Counted from the stretch's first letter, positions 39,241-48,601 are shown. The stretch is DNA of 64,000 nt from Acinetobacter sp. SAAs474 (GCF_032823475.1 NZ_CP127915.1:2046001-2110000), one strand, 5' to 3'. The notes: generated from the letters alone by a model not told the origin. Numbers and translations: made by a program.

Positions 39241-40092
39241 ATGTCATACGATTCTCAACATTTTGCTGGAACGCCCCAATATATCGCTACGGACAGTTTA
39301 AAACTTGCAGTAAAGGCTGCTCGTCATTTACAAAAACCGTTATTGGTCAAAGGTGAGCCAGGTACAGGAAAAACATTGCTTGCTGAGCAGGTTGCGCAAA
39401 GTTTAGGTCTGAAATTAATTACCTGGCATATTAAATCAACCACAAAAGCGCAACAAGGATTGTATGAATATGATGCAGTTTCTCGTTTGCGTGACAGTCA
39501 GTTGGGGGATGATCGTGTTTATGATATTAAAAATTATATTCAGCCAGGTAAATTATGGACGGCATTTACCAGCACAGAGCGCTGCGTTTTATTAATTGAT
39601 GAAATTGATAAAGCTGATATTGAATTTCCTAATGATTTATTACATGAATTAGATAAGATGTCTTTTTTTGTTTATGAAACAGGTGAAACAATTACAGCAA
39701 CTCAAAGACCGATTGTGATTATTACCTCGAATAATGAAAAAGAGTTACCTGATGCATTTTTAAGACGCTGTTTCTTTCATTATATTGAGTTTCCAGACGA
39801 AGCAACAATGCGTGAGATTATTGAGGTACATTTCCCTCATATTGCACAGAGATTGGTGACTGAGGCTTTGCAAGTGTTCTTTCAATTGCGCCAAGTTCCT
39901 GGATTAAAAAAACCTCCGTCTACATCTGAATTGATCGATTGGTTAAGTTTATTAATGGTGGATGAAGTGTCGGAAAATTTATTACACCAACGTAATCCAG
40001 CTCAAGTCATTCCTCCTTTATATGGTGCACTTCTGAAAAATGAGCAAGATGTACAATTACTTGAGCGTTTGGCATTTATGACACGCCGTTAA
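39241..40092 (+). CDS. MoxR-type AAA+ ATPase
   Basis: A 283-residue AAA+ ATPase of the MoxR/CoxD kind. The ATG at 39241 is chosen, seven bases after AAGG; two more codons are open upstream. Walker A is GEPGTGKTLLAEQ near residue 41, Walker B is CVLLIDEIDKADIEF near residue 120, and sensor 1 is PIVIITSNNEKELPDA. MoxR ATPases act as chaperones together with VWA proteins; such a gene follows immediately. The stop overlaps or abuts the next frame. Confidence 0.88.
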   Translation: MSYDSQHFAGTPQYIATDSLKLAVKAARHLQKPLLVKGEPGTGKTLLAEQVAQSLGLKLITWHIKSTTKAQQGLYEYDAVSRLRDSQLGDDRVYDIKNYIQPGKLWTAFTSTERCVLLIDEIDKADIEFPNDLLHELDKMSFFVYETGETITATQRPIVIITSNNEKELPDAFLRRCFFHYIEFPDEATMREIIEVHFPHIAQRLVTEALQVFFQLRQVPGLKKPPSTSELIDWLSLLMVDEVSENLLHQRNPAQVIPPLYGALLKNEQDVQLLERLAFMTRR

Positions 40093-40106
40093 TGGAGGTT
40101 ACGCCC

Positions 40107-41294
40107 ATGTTTGTGCGGTTATTATATACCTTGAGAAAATATGGCGTTCCGGTTTCTACTCAGGAATTAATTGATTTAAATCAGGCGATTGCTCAGGGAG
40201 TTGTTTTTGCAGATCAAACTGAGTTTTATCAATTAGCAAAAATCATCATGGTCAAAGATGAACGTTATTTTGATAAATTTGATCGTGCAATGAAAGATTA
40301 TTTTGATGGTTTATCCACACTCGATTTTGATGATTTATATCGAAATATAAAGCAACTTCCTCAAGATTGGTTTGATTTGGAATTATTAGAAAAACATTTA
40401 AGCCAACAACAACGAGAACAATTAAAGAAAGCTGACTCTTTGGCTGAATTAATGAAAATGTTACAACAACGCTTACAAGAACAACATCAGAAACATCAAG
40501 GTGGAAATCGTATGATCGGTACAGGGGGAACATCTCCCTTTGGTGCATATGGTGACCATCCGGAAGGTATTCGTATTGGTGGTCCTGGACGTAAGCGTTC
40601 TGCAGTTAAAGTGTGGGAACAACGGCAATATCGTAATTTAGATGATGAGCAAATTTTAATGACACGTCAAATGCAAATGGCATTAAGACGATTGCGAAAA
40701 TTTGCTCGACAAGGTGCAGCTGAAGAATTGGATATAGGCGCAACAATTCGAGAAACAGCAAAACAAGGAATATTGGATATTCAACTGATTGCTGAGCGCC
40801 GTAATCGTGTAAAAGTGTTAATGTTGTTTGATGTTGGCGGCTCTATGGATCCTTATATTGAACAATGTCAACAACTTTTTAGTGCAGCTAAAAATGAGTT
40901 TAAATCTTTAGATTATTTTTATTTTCATAATTGTATCTATGATTATGTATGGACAGATAATCTTCGTCGTTCAGCAACACGGATCAATACTTTAGATCTC
41001 TTGCATACATATTCACGTGATTATCGTGTCATTATAGTCGGAGATGCCAGTATGGCACCTTATGAGCTTAACTCGATAGGTGGTTCTGTTGAGTATATGA
41101 ATGAAGAAGCAGGGCAGATTTGGTTACAGCGTTTAAGAGAACATTTTGATAAAACAGCTTGGTTAAATCCAGAACAATTGTCTTATTGGTCTTATACACA
41201 AACCATCAAGATGATACAAACAATTTTTGAAAACCATATGTATCCTATGACTTTAAAAGGGATTGAAGAGATGGTGGTGTATTTAGCACGATAA
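40107..41294 (+). CDS. VWA-domain protein, CoxE-like
   Basis: A 395-residue partner of MoxR ATPases. The start at 40107 (MFVRLLYTLRKYGVPVS) is preceded by GGAGG nine bases upstream; the open frame begins five codons earlier, over that site. A C-terminal von Willebrand A domain begins RVKVLMLFDVGGSMDPYIEQ; the MIDAS motif is DVGGS rather than DxSxS, as in the CoxE subgroup. A Gln-rich stretch near residues 100-130 links the two halves. Probably helps assemble a metal centre or complex; the client is unknown. Confidence 0.82.
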   Translation: MFVRLLYTLRKYGVPVSTQELIDLNQAIAQGVVFADQTEFYQLAKIIMVKDERYFDKFDRAMKDYFDGLSTLDFDDLYRNIKQLPQDWFDLELLEKHLSQQQREQLKKADSLAELMKMLQQRLQEQHQKHQGGNRMIGTGGTSPFGAYGDHPEGIRIGGPGRKRSAVKVWEQRQYRNLDDEQILMTRQMQMALRRLRKFARQGAAEELDIGATIRETAKQGILDIQLIAERRNRVKVLMLFDVGGSMDPYIEQCQQLFSAAKNEFKSLDYFYFHNCIYDYVWTDNLRRSATRINTLDLLHTYSRDYRVIIVGDASMAPYELNSIGGSVEYMNEEAGQIWLQRLREHFDKTAWLNPEQLSYWSYTQTIKMIQTIFENHMYPMTLKGIEEMVVYLAR

Positions 41295-41337
41295 TTTAAG
41301 TAATAGTTTAAAATACTACTTTTGTAATCAGGGGTGA

Positions 41338-42549
41338 ATGATGGATCATCAAATTAATGGTATTGCTTTACCAAATGAAGATGGTTTTTTTGGTGAATAT
41401 GGCGGACAGTTTATTCCACCAGATTTAAAACAGGCTATGGATGAAATTCATGATGCATATGCGAAAATTCGTCAAACAGCCGAATTTCAAAATGAATTAG
41501 CAGAATTATTTGCACATTATGTGGGACGTCCAAGTCCGCTATTTTATGCAAAACGTCTATCTGATCAGTTGGGCGGTGCACAAATTTATTTAAAGCGTGA
41601 AGATTTAAACCATACCGGCGCACATAAGATTAACCATTGTTTAGGTGAAGCTTTATTAGCCAAATATATGGGAAAAACTAAAATTATTGCAGAAACAGGT
41701 GCAGGTCAACATGGTGTTGCTTTAGCAACAGCATGTGCTTTAGTGGGTATTCCATGTGAAATTCATATGGGGCAAGTGGATATTGAAAAAGAGCATCCGA
41801 ATGTCGTTAAAATGAAGATATTGGGTGCTGATCTGATTGCGGTTACTCGTGGTACTGCAACATTAAAAGATGCAGTAGACAGTGCTTTTGAAGAATATTT
41901 AAAAGATCCAAAGAATTTTATATATGCGATTGGTTCAGTGGTTGGTCCACATCCTTTTCCGATGATGGTTCGAGATTTTCAAGCCATTATTGGTGATGAA
42001 ATTAAATTACAGTCTCAGCAGCGTTTTGGTAAAAATCCAGATTATATTGTGGCATGTGTCGGTGGTGGATCGAATGCTGTGGGTGCATTTAGTGCATTTT
42101 TAAATGAGCCTGATGTTCATTTAGTCGGTGTTGAACCTGCAGGTCATGGTTTAAATACCAATATGCATTCTGCAACACTAACCTTAGGAAAGCCGAGTCA
42201 AATTCACGGTATGGCATGTTATGTGCTTGAAGATGAGCAAGGACAACCTCTCCCTGTGCATTCGATTGCATCTGGTTTGGATTACCCAGGCGTAGGACCG
42301 CAGCATAGCTTATTAAAAGATTTAGGTCGTGTTGAATATACCACTGCAACTGATCAAGAGTGTTTAGATGCATTTATGATGCTTTCTCGGGTCGAGGGAA
42401 TTGTACCTGCATTAGAGAGTTCTCATGCTGTGGCATGGGCAATACGTGAGGCACCTAAATTAGCTCAAAATCTTAAAATTGTTGTTAATGTTTCGGGTCG
42501 TGGTGATAAAGATGCAGACTATGTTGCTCAAAAACTAGGTTTAAACTAA
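41338..42549 (+). CDS. trpB: Tryptophan synthase beta chain, isolated copy
   Basis: PLP enzyme joining indole and serine, 403 residues. The PLP lysine is Lys97 ([12 protein letters not shown]), the catalytic Glu is Glu119 ([13 protein letters not shown]), the phosphate loop is [12 protein letters not shown], and the C-terminal motif is [15 protein letters not shown]. All catalytic residues are intact. The start may be 41338 or the ATG at 41341, both after AGGGG. No trpA, trpF or trpC lies nearby; usually trpB and trpA are adjacent. The [20 protein letters not shown] segment differs from the usual EDVxRQxxNVxRMxLLGA pattern, suggesting a distinct lineage. Confidence 0.88.
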   Translation: MMDHQINGIALPNEDGFFGEYGGQFIPPDLKQAMDEIHDAYAKIRQTAEFQNELAELFAHYVGRPSPLFYAKRLSDQLGGAQIYLKREDLNHTGAHKINHCLGEALLAKYMGKTKIIAETGAGQHGVALATACALVGIPCEIHMGQVDIEKEHPNVVKMKILGADLIAVTRGTATLKDAVDSAFEEYLKDPKNFIYAIGSVVGPHPFPMMVRDFQAIIGDEIKLQSQQRFGKNPDYIVACVGGGSNAVGAFSAFLNEPDVHLVGVEPAGHGLNTNMHSATLTLGKPSQIHGMACYVLEDEQGQPLPVHSIASGLDYPGVGPQHSLLKDLGRVEYTTATDQECLDAFMMLSRVEGIVPALESSHAVAWAIREAPKLAQNLKIVVNVSGRGDKDADYVAQKLGLN

Positions 42550-42579
42550 TTTTTAAGCGATGAAGCATTATGATGTGAT

Positions 42580-42623
42580 ATCTCCCTCCTTACTCTGATA
42601 TTTAGCAAAGTAAGATGGGAGAT
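42580..42623. terminator. Hairpin between convergent trpB and CBS gene
   Basis: ATCTCCC (42580-42586) pairs with GGGAGAT (42617-42623), and CTTACT (42589-42594) with AGTAAG below it. The A/T flanks are weak T tracts. It is probably a shared terminator. Confidence 0.5.
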
Positions 42624-42631
42624 GTTTGATA

Positions 42632-43063
42632 TTAACCTGAGATATATTGTTGTAATTGATGAATCAATTTTTCTTGATCATCAATAATAGCTTTTACAAG
42701 ATCGCCAATAGAAATGAGACCAATAAGTGTTTCATTTTCAACTACCGGTAAATGACGTAAGTGCTTTTCTGTCATTAAGTTTAGACATGTTTTTACACTA
42801 TCTGTAGTCGATGCAGTAATGACCTCGGCCGTCATAATGTCACGGACCAGTGTTTCTTTAGATGTACGCTCCATCAGAATAACTTTACGCATATAATCTC
42901 GTTCAGAAAGAATACCGACCAAACGATCTGCATCAGTCACGACCACCGCACCAATCATTTTTTCACTCATCAATTGAATTGCAGATAATACGGTATCTGT
43001 TGGTTTAACTGTAAATATAGACGAATTTGATTTATCTTTTAAAACATATGCAACATTTGTCAT
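42632..43063 (-). CDS. Protein with two CBS domains
   Basis: A 143-residue protein made of a Bateman module: CBS1 begins FTVKPTDTVLSAIQLMSEKM and CBS2 begins RDIMTAEVITASTTDSVKTC, each followed by the GxLSxxD-type end (VGILSERDYMR; IGLISIGDLVKAI). Such small stand-alone modules bind adenosine nucleotides or NAD and regulate partners. The partner is unknown. Confidence 0.87.
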   Translation of the reverse strand: MTNVAYVLKDKSNSSIFTVKPTDTVLSAIQLMSEKMIGAVVVTDADRLVGILSERDYMRKVILMERTSKETLVRDIMTAEVITASTTDSVKTCLNLMTEKHLRHLPVVENETLIGLISIGDLVKAIIDDQEKLIHQLQQYISG

Positions 43064-43179
43064 TGGCGCTCCTCTATCTTTGTTATTGTGTTAATCACTT
43101 TAAAGTAACGTGAAAGAGAGAAAAATAAAATACTTTAAGATTAAATATTTTATCAATTACTAAAGCTTTTTAAGGTGAT

Positions 43180-43554
43180 CTAAGCTTCGGTTATTTTGAT
43201 AGGTGGATGAAAGAAAAAGTATGCCATTTGATGACAAGTTAATTTAAAACGATGCGTGGTATGATACAGGGTTGGTAGTGCATTTAAGCGTTTCAGTGTT
43301 GGTAATAATGCCTGCTGAAAATTTTCAGGTGTAATTTTACGTGGTGAATAATTAGGCCAATATTTTTTGGCATATTTTTTTGCTTGTAAACTGGTCAGCC
43401 AAAAGGGAAAGATATGATCATCTTGATCCGATGTCATTGCCCAGCCCTGATGGTAAAGCCCCCACAGTGTTCCTGAGTACATTAAAATTTTCAAAATTGA
43501 AATTTTTATTGCATAAGCTTTGGGAAGGGGATGGAGATCATTAATCTTCAACAT
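43180..43554 (-). CDS. DUF2750 family protein
   Basis: A 124-residue soluble protein. The pattern GTLWGLYHQGWAMTSD ... FPFWLTSLQAKKYA ... WPNYSPRKITPENFQQALLP matches my memory of DUF2750 (VWGL..GWA, PVWP, LP.L). Function is unknown. It begins MLKINDLHPL; further internal ATGs exist. It is not clearly in an operon. Confidence 0.68.
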   Translation of the reverse strand: MLKINDLHPLPKAYAIKISILKILMYSGTLWGLYHQGWAMTSDQDDHIFPFWLTSLQAKKYAKKYWPNYSPRKITPENFQQALLPTLKRLNALPTLYHTTHRFKLTCHQMAYFFFHPPIKITEA

Positions 43555-43663
43555 AGTCCATTTACATCTTATCTACGCTAGATGGGGGTTATTGTAATGT
43601 ATTTCGGCGCTAGCTTTGTTTACACTTTGATTAAAAACGTAAATATTTATAACTGAACAGCAT

Positions 43664-43690
43664 AAAAAAAACGCCACCGAGGTGACGTTT
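43664..43690 (-). terminator. Intrinsic terminator of the Sel1-like gene
   Basis: ACGCCACC (43671-43678) and GGTGACGT (43681-43688) form a stem with one mismatch or wobble, with a run of seven T residues on the minus strand (43664-43670). It lies three bases after the stop codon. Confidence 0.8.
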
Positions 43691-43692
43691 GA

Positions 43693-43926
43693 TTATGCTT
43701 GTAATGTGGCTAAGTTTTGCCAGTATTGTGCCTTTAGCGAGTCTTTTTCGACGCGAAAACCTTGATAATAAAGTTCTGCTAAAAACATCGCTGCTTTGCC
43801 ATGTCCTGCTAAAGCAACATCTTCCAACTGTTTAACCGCATCAAGAAAGTTCATTTCTGACTGAATGGTATTAATTGCATTTGCATAAACATGTTCTAAA
43901 TCATGTTGAGAGAATTGATTAATCAT
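43693..43926 (-). CDS. Small Sel1-repeat-like protein
   Basis: A 77-residue helical protein. The segment LEDVALAGHGKAAMFLAELY followed by YQGFRVEKDSLKAQYWQNLA fits one Sel1-like (TPR-related) repeat (A-x-G-x-x-x-A-x-x-x-L-x-x-x-Y-x-x-G). It has no signal peptide. AAGGAG precedes the start, and a strong terminator ends the gene, so it is a single-gene unit. Probably a protein-protein interaction module. Confidence 0.75.
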   Translation of the reverse strand: MINQFSQHDLEHVYANAINTIQSEMNFLDAVKQLEDVALAGHGKAAMFLAELYYQGFRVEKDSLKAQYWQNLATLQA

Positions 43927-44151
43927 ATATTACTCCTTATTTTAATTATGATTCAATTATTACATTAGCCCACTTTTTTGGCTAATTATCATCTTACCAA
44001 TTTCTTATTAAACTAATATTACAATTTGATAGAAATGTCAACTATCTCTTATTGCTTTTTTGATCAATACCAGTTTAAATGAATAGATGATAAACACAAC
44101 AAGTTTTTTAATAACAATAGTTAATGTAATAATAAAATTGGAGTAGATGAA

Positions 44152-44511
44152 ATGACAAAAACAATTGATGGATTTGTATTGGATGTTCCGCCAGTGGCCT
44201 CACAGGTTATTGCTTTAGCACAGTATCATCATCAACAGTTAGATAAGGCCATCTTACATCAAGATATTCATTTGGGTGAATATGGATTAAAGCAGCAGTT
44301 TCAACTAGATACATTTGTGGATGAATTATCGGATGCTGATCGTGAGAAGTTTAATAAAATTTATACTGAAGAGCTTTATCGTCTGGCTGAGCAAGATCAT
44401 CAACATGCTCATCATGAAGCAGAAAAAGCCAATTTGGCACTTATCTTTGTCATATTGGCTATTATTGCAGTGATTTTATATTTTACCTTCGCCCATCGTT
44501 TGATGAGTTAA
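44152..44511 (+). CDS. Tail-anchored membrane protein of unknown function
   Basis: A 119-residue protein with a soluble helical N-terminal part (residues 1-95, His-rich near 85-92: DHQHAHHEAE) and one C-terminal membrane helix (about 96-113). GGAG lies ahead of the ATG. The family is not recognised. It is followed by another small single-span protein, suggesting a pair. Confidence 0.6.
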   Translation: MTKTIDGFVLDVPPVASQVIALAQYHHQQLDKAILHQDIHLGEYGLKQQFQLDTFVDELSDADREKFNKIYTEELYRLAEQDHQHAHHEAEKANLALIFVILAIIAVILYFTFAHRLMS

Positions 44512-44625
44512 TGATAGCAAAAGGATATTGAGTGCAGATGAATGCACTGACTTTATCTGTTTCCTCAAGTATTAGGCTTGTATCGAATGGTTTTGCATCC
44601 TAAACTATCTCATTAGAGGTAAGTT

Positions 44626-44946
44626 ATGCATAAAGCAATTGATACAATTCAGCAGTTAAAAGCAAAAATTCAGCTTGAAGATGTTTATAATTATTTAATT
44701 ATTATCATTATTGTTGTTATTCTAAGTTTGTCGTTAATTGCGTTGCGACATCCAATCACTATTCAACAACAGCAACATGTTACTGCCATTGCACAGCAAT
44801 CATACTATGCAGATACACAAGAAATGGCAGTGACCTTGCTAGCTAAAGATCAAATTACGATGGGGCAGTATTTAAAGCTTATGCATGCATTACAGTATGA
44901 AAAGCATCGTGCTAAACAACTTCCAGCATTATCATTAGATAATTAG
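44626..44946 (+). CDS. Small single-span membrane protein
   Basis: A 106-residue protein with an N-terminal basic helix, a transmembrane helix at about residues 23-42 (NYLIIIIIVVILSLSLIALR), and a helical soluble part. AGAGGT precedes the ATG. Not recognised. It lies 114 bases after another small membrane protein gene on the same strand. Confidence 0.6.
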   Translation: MHKAIDTIQQLKAKIQLEDVYNYLIIIIIVVILSLSLIALRHPITIQQQQHVTAIAQQSYYADTQEMAVTLLAKDQITMGQYLKLMHALQYEKHRAKQLPALSLDN

Positions 44947-45030
44947 TCATGATTAATCTCATCGTTATCGATTTAAATCATATATTTTTTAACTTAGATT
45001 GACTCGCAATGAAATACTTATTTTATAGCT

Positions 45031-45097
45031 GCTTGAATCAATACCTAGTTTGGTGAGCTTGATCAATTGGATCATGATAGGTATTGCTGATCAAGCT
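45031..45097. repeat. Interleaved inverted repeats upstream of ftsY
   Basis: AATACCTA (45040-45047) pairs with TAGGTATT (45078-45085), and AGCTTGATCA (45056-45065) pairs with TGATCAAGCT (45088-45097). The two pairs interleave, so they cannot form simple nested stems together: either alternative structures or a pseudoknot. GCTTGA at 45031 can also pair with the right end, extending the first stem. It lies in the 316-base gap before ftsY, which otherwise shows nothing. Confidence 0.55.
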
Positions 45098-45262
45098 TAG
45101 ACAACAATATGAATATGTACTCATCAGATAAAAATAACTCACTGTTGTTATAATTGCCTTAAACTCGTGCTATAGCTGCCTGATTGTTTGAATTACTCAG
45201 AAAAGTCTTAATCTTTATGCTAGAATTTAAGTTTTTAACGCTATGCTTTTCAAGGATTCGGC

Positions 45263-46363
45263 ATGCAACAGCAATCTAATGAGCAAAACAAATTTTTGAT
45301 TGATGCTGATATCGGAGATGATGATGTCACATTACCGAACTTACCTTCGTTAAATGTCCCTATCGTTGAAACACCAGTAAAAGAAAGTTCAGCTGCACCA
45401 ACAACCGTAGCAGCAGAATCCGAATCAGAACCATCTAAAAAAGGTTTCTTCGGTCGAATGAAAGAAGGATTGACCAAAACACGTAAAAACTTTACTGATG
45501 GTATGGTCAATATTTTAATTGGTGGTAAAGAAATTGATGATGAATTGCTTGAAGAAGTAGAAGAACAATTACTCATTGCTGATATTGGTGTAGATGCGAC
45601 TAAAACGATTATTGCCAATTTAACTGAACGTACAGCACGTGGTGATCTTATTTATTCACATTCACTGTATAAGGCTTTACAAGAAGAGTTAGTTGCTTTG
45701 TTGGCACCTCGTGTTAAACCATTACACATCGATCCAAATAAATCACCCTATGTGATTTTGGTTGTGGGTGTAAATGGTGTGGGGAAAACGACGACCATTG
45801 GTAAATTGGCAAAACGTTTACAGGGTGAAGGTAAAAAAGTCATGTTGGCAGCAGGCGATACCTTTAGAGCTGCAGCAACAGAGCAACTGCAAATATGGGG
45901 TGAACGTAATAATATTGCAGTTGTTGCACAAGGGCATGGTGCAGATGCTGCATCTGTCATTTTTGATGCATTTGAGAGTGCTCGTGCTAAAGGTGTTGAC
46001 GTATTAATTGCAGATACAGCAGGCCGTTTGCATAATAAAAGTCATTTAATGCAAGAGTTAACCAAAGTAAAGCGAGTGATGCAAAAAATTGATGCAACAG
46101 CACCGCATGAAGTTATGCTTGTTGTCGATGCTGGAACTGGTCAAAATGCGATTAATCAAGTTGAGTTGTTTGATGAGGCAGTAGGTTTAACAGGCATTAC
46201 GATTACTAAATTGGATGGTACTGCTAAGGGTGGCGTATTATTTAATATTGCGAGTCGCACACATGTGCCTATTCGCTTTATTGGTGTCGGTGAAAAAATT
46301 GATGATTTACGTCCATTTTCTGCTAAAGCATTTGTTGCGGCATTATTTGAAACTGATAAGTAA
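45263..46363 (+). CDS. ftsY: Signal recognition particle receptor FtsY
   Basis: SRP GTPase receptor docking ribosome-Ffh-4.5S RNA complexes at the membrane. The 366 residues comprise an acidic N-terminal A region (residues 1-60), a membrane-binding/N domain helical bundle ([20 protein letters not shown]), and the G domain with G1 [15 protein letters not shown] near 168, G3 DTAGRLHNK and G4 [15 protein letters not shown] precedes the ATG. Its RNA partner ffs lies at 0.7 kb. Confidence 0.96.
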   Translation: MQQQSNEQNKFLIDADIGDDDVTLPNLPSLNVPIVETPVKESSAAPTTVAAESESEPSKKGFFGRMKEGLTKTRKNFTDGMVNILIGGKEIDDELLEEVEEQLLIADIGVDATKTIIANLTERTARGDLIYSHSLYKALQEELVALLAPRVKPLHIDPNKSPYVILVVGVNGVGKTTTIGKLAKRLQGEGKKVMLAAGDTFRAAATEQLQIWGERNNIAVVAQGHGADAASVIFDAFESARAKGVDVLIADTAGRLHNKSHLMQELTKVKRVMQKIDATAPHEVMLVVDAGTGQNAINQVELFDEAVGLTGITITKLDGTAKGGVLFNIASRTHVPIRFIGVGEKIDDLRPFSAKAFVAALFETDK

Positions 46364-46894
46364 CATGGTAGTCAGAAGCAAATTATCCTTGTATAAAGAT
46401 TAATTTTACATAGTCGAATCATAGCAACGATGTCATTGAGGTGGGTATTGCCTATTTTGCTGTTGATAAGACTGTTAAAATCTATAAAGTTCATCTAAAT
46501 AAAAAAACAGCAATGTTTGGTTTAGATGAACAGATTAAAATCATGAACAATTGGCTAATATCGATGACTTAAGATTGCATTGGGTATAAGGTTGAAATCA
46601 TTTTTCTCATTCATTATTTATGACTAAACTGACAATAACAATTAATCGTCAGTATGAAATAGCCATTGTTGTTCTATGATTACGTAATTCACACCCTAAT
46701 CATAACACCTGAATTTTAAATCACTATCAGTCAATAAAAGTTAAATAGTTAATTTAAATAATATTTATTTTATTTACCATATTTTCATTGTTCTATAAAT
46801 AAAACACTATGTGGTTAATTTTATACTTTTTAAATGATTAGGTAACAGTAATAATAGTCTCATGGTTCAAGATTTAATTTTAGAGGAAATATAA
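46364..46894. other. Intergenic region with a start-less coding-like fragment
   Basis: From about 46430 to 46570 one plus-strand frame reads EVGIAYFAVDKTVKIYKVHL and onward to a stop at about 46569, without a start codon and preceded by stops. It may be the remains of a gene, not identified. CTGAC...GTCAG near 46629-46655 could form a small hairpin. The remainder is AT-rich and holds the nitroreductase promoter. Confidence 0.35.
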
Positions 46895-47488
46895 ATGTCA
46901 TTTTTAGATCATATGGAAAACCGCCGTAGTATTTATGCGATTGGTAAAAATGTTACATTGGATCAAACAAAAATTAAAGAATTGATTGAGCGAGCAATTA
47001 AATTAAGCCCTTCTTCTTTTAATTCACAAAGCTCTCGTGCAGTGATTCTATTTGGTCAATCTCATGAAAAATTTTGGGAGATTGTATTAGAGACATTGCG
47101 TAAAATTGTACCTGCCGAAGCATTTAGTAATACTGCAACAAAAATTCAAAGTTTTGCAGCGGGTTATGGTACGGTTTTGTTTTATGAAGATCAAGATGTA
47201 GTAAAATCGTTACAAGAAAACTTTGCAGCATATGCAGAAAATTTTCCAATATGGTCAGAACATTCTACAGCAATTGCACAATTTGCCGTTTGGACAGCAC
47301 TTTCTGAACATCATATTGGTGCATCATTACAGCATTATAATCCAATTATTGATGAAGAAGTTGCACAAACTTTTGCTATTCCAGCGCAGTGGAAATTACG
47401 TGCCCAACTGGTCTTTGGTTCAGTTGAAGCGCCTGCATCCGATAAAAGCTATATTGAAGATGAAATTCGCTTTAAAACATTTAACTAA
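46895..47488 (+). CDS. Nitroreductase family protein
   Basis: A 197-residue FMN-dependent oxidoreductase of the nitroreductase superfamily, close to the short YhfC/Frm2-like group. The N-terminal RRSIYAIGKNVTLDQTKIKE and SPSSFNSQSSRAVILFG motif bind FMN phosphate. The C-terminal half has GASLQHYNPIIDEEVAQTF. TAGAGGAAA lies ahead of the ATG. The substrate is unknown. It ends with a long-loop terminator. Confidence 0.87.
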   Translation: MSFLDHMENRRSIYAIGKNVTLDQTKIKELIERAIKLSPSSFNSQSSRAVILFGQSHEKFWEIVLETLRKIVPAEAFSNTATKIQSFAAGYGTVLFYEDQDVVKSLQENFAAYAENFPIWSEHSTAIAQFAVWTALSEHHIGASLQHYNPIIDEEVAQTFAIPAQWKLRAQLVFGSVEAPASDKSYIEDEIRFKTFN

Positions 47489-47620
47489 TTTTAAAGTCGC
47501 TATAACAATATAGTAAATCTAATGGTTATGCGTGGATGATCTATAGTTGGATTAAACTTTAGCCAGTATTCTATATTTTTAGATAGCTTAAATGATTGTG
47601 TTGGAAAATAATCTGACTAT

Positions 47621-47684
47621 AACCTGATTTTTACTCTATTTGATTGATAAATAATATCTTATAGATTAAAAATCAGGTTTTTTC
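47621..47684 (+). terminator. Long-loop hairpin with T tract
   Basis: AACCTGATTTTTA (47621-47633) and TAAAAATCAGGTT (47667-47679) form a perfect 13-bp stem with a 33-base loop, followed by TTTTT. It lies 130 bases after the nitroreductase stop. The rest of the 47489-47831 gap shows only the next terminator. Confidence 0.6.
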
Positions 47685-47785
47685 TGGGGCAGTATTGTAA
47701 AAAAGCGGGTTGCAGTTTATTTTTAGTGAAATTTTTTAATTCTAATGAGCCTGTTTTTCTATCAAAATATCCTAGCATTGCTAAT

Positions 47786-47813
47786 GAAAAAGGAAGCTTA
47801 ATTTAGCCTCCTT
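47786..47813 (-). terminator. Intrinsic terminator of the HIT gene
   Basis: On the minus strand AAGGAGGCT and AGCTTCCTT form a 9-bp stem (one G-T pair) with a 6-base loop and a T tract at 47787-47790. It follows the 47832-48245 gene. Confidence 0.75.
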
Positions 47814-47831
47814 AGATCATCATTTAAGCGA

Positions 47832-48245
47832 TTAAATAGCAGCTTTGATTTTTTCTGCAAGCGCTTTGATTTTTTCCTGATCACCCATTTCTATTGCATG
47901 TTTACCAAGTTCATGTATTGAGCTTGGAATCAAATGGAAGTGAACATGAGGAACAGTTTGCCCAGCACTTGAACCGGAAAGTTGCATCAATACAATTCCT
48001 TGTGCACCTAAACCAGTTTGAATTGCTTTGGCAATTTTTTGCACGATTTGAATTGTGTATGTAGCCGCTTCAGGGTCTAAATCTAATAAAGTCTCTGCTG
48101 GTGTTTTAGGAATAACCAGCGTATGACCATCTGCTTGAGGCATGATATCCATAAAAGCAAGTACATGCTCATCTTCATAAACTTTGATTGCGGGTAATTC
48201 ATTACGAAGAATTTTTGCAAAAATATTTTGGTCATTATAAGCCAT
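47832..48245 (-). CDS. HIT family nucleotide hydrolase
   Basis: A 137-residue HIT protein of the HinT/Fhit-like branch. The triad is PHVHFHLIPS with His100, His102 and His104. The N-terminal Cys/Lys segment typical of the bacterial HIT group reads NIFAKILRNELPAIKVYEDE. Family members hydrolyse adenosine phosphoramidates or dinucleotides. GGAATC lies before the ATG. It is followed by its own terminator and preceded, after 22 bases, by the YARHG-like gene. Confidence 0.9.
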   Translation of the reverse strand: MAYNDQNIFAKILRNELPAIKVYEDEHVLAFMDIMPQADGHTLVIPKTPAETLLDLDPEAATYTIQIVQKIAKAIQTGLGAQGIVLMQLSGSSAGQTVPHVHFHLIPSSIHELGKHAIEMGDQEKIKALAEKIKAAI

Positions 48246-48267
48246 ATTGATTCCTTAATTTAAAAAC

Positions 48268-48537
48268 TTATTTACATTGCAATTCTTTTTGACGTGCTTT
48301 GATTTGATCAAGGCGAGCTTGCTCAGCTTCAGAAAACTTTGGTTTGCTCGTATAACAGTCTGCATTGTTATTAAAACGTGCTTTTGCATCAGGATCTTTA
48401 AAGCAAAAGCCTTTAGATGCATAAATGACATCAGAATCTTGTTGTAATTTTTTACATTCTTGTTCTGATGCAAATGCACTATTTAAACTGAATAATCCAG
48501 TACAACAGCCCAACAGCAAAATAGCAAACTTATTCAT
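48268..48537 (-). CDS. Small secreted YARHG-like protein
   Basis: An 89-residue protein with a signal peptide (MNKFAILLLGCCTGLFSLNS, cleavage after AFA). I choose the ATG at 48537, preceded by GGAGA, rather than the first ATG of the frame. The mature part has SDVIYASKGFCFKDPDAKAR and DCYTSKPKFSEAEQARLD, which resembles the YARHG domain (IYARHGYxFKDxxLxxYF), with four cysteines that could form disulfides. Extracytoplasmic, function unknown. Confidence 0.7.
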   Translation of the reverse strand: MNKFAILLLGCCTGLFSLNSAFASEQECKKLQQDSDVIYASKGFCFKDPDAKARFNNNADCYTSKPKFSEAEQARLDQIKARQKELQCK

Positions 48538-48601
48538 AAGTGGATCTCCAATAATATAATAATGTGATAGCAATCTGGCATGGTGCCATTATTAGCTTGA
48601 T

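Noticed and set aside
45250..45618. Minus-strand frame opposite ftsY, rich in Ser
   Set aside because: Shadow of the acidic N-terminal region of ftsY.
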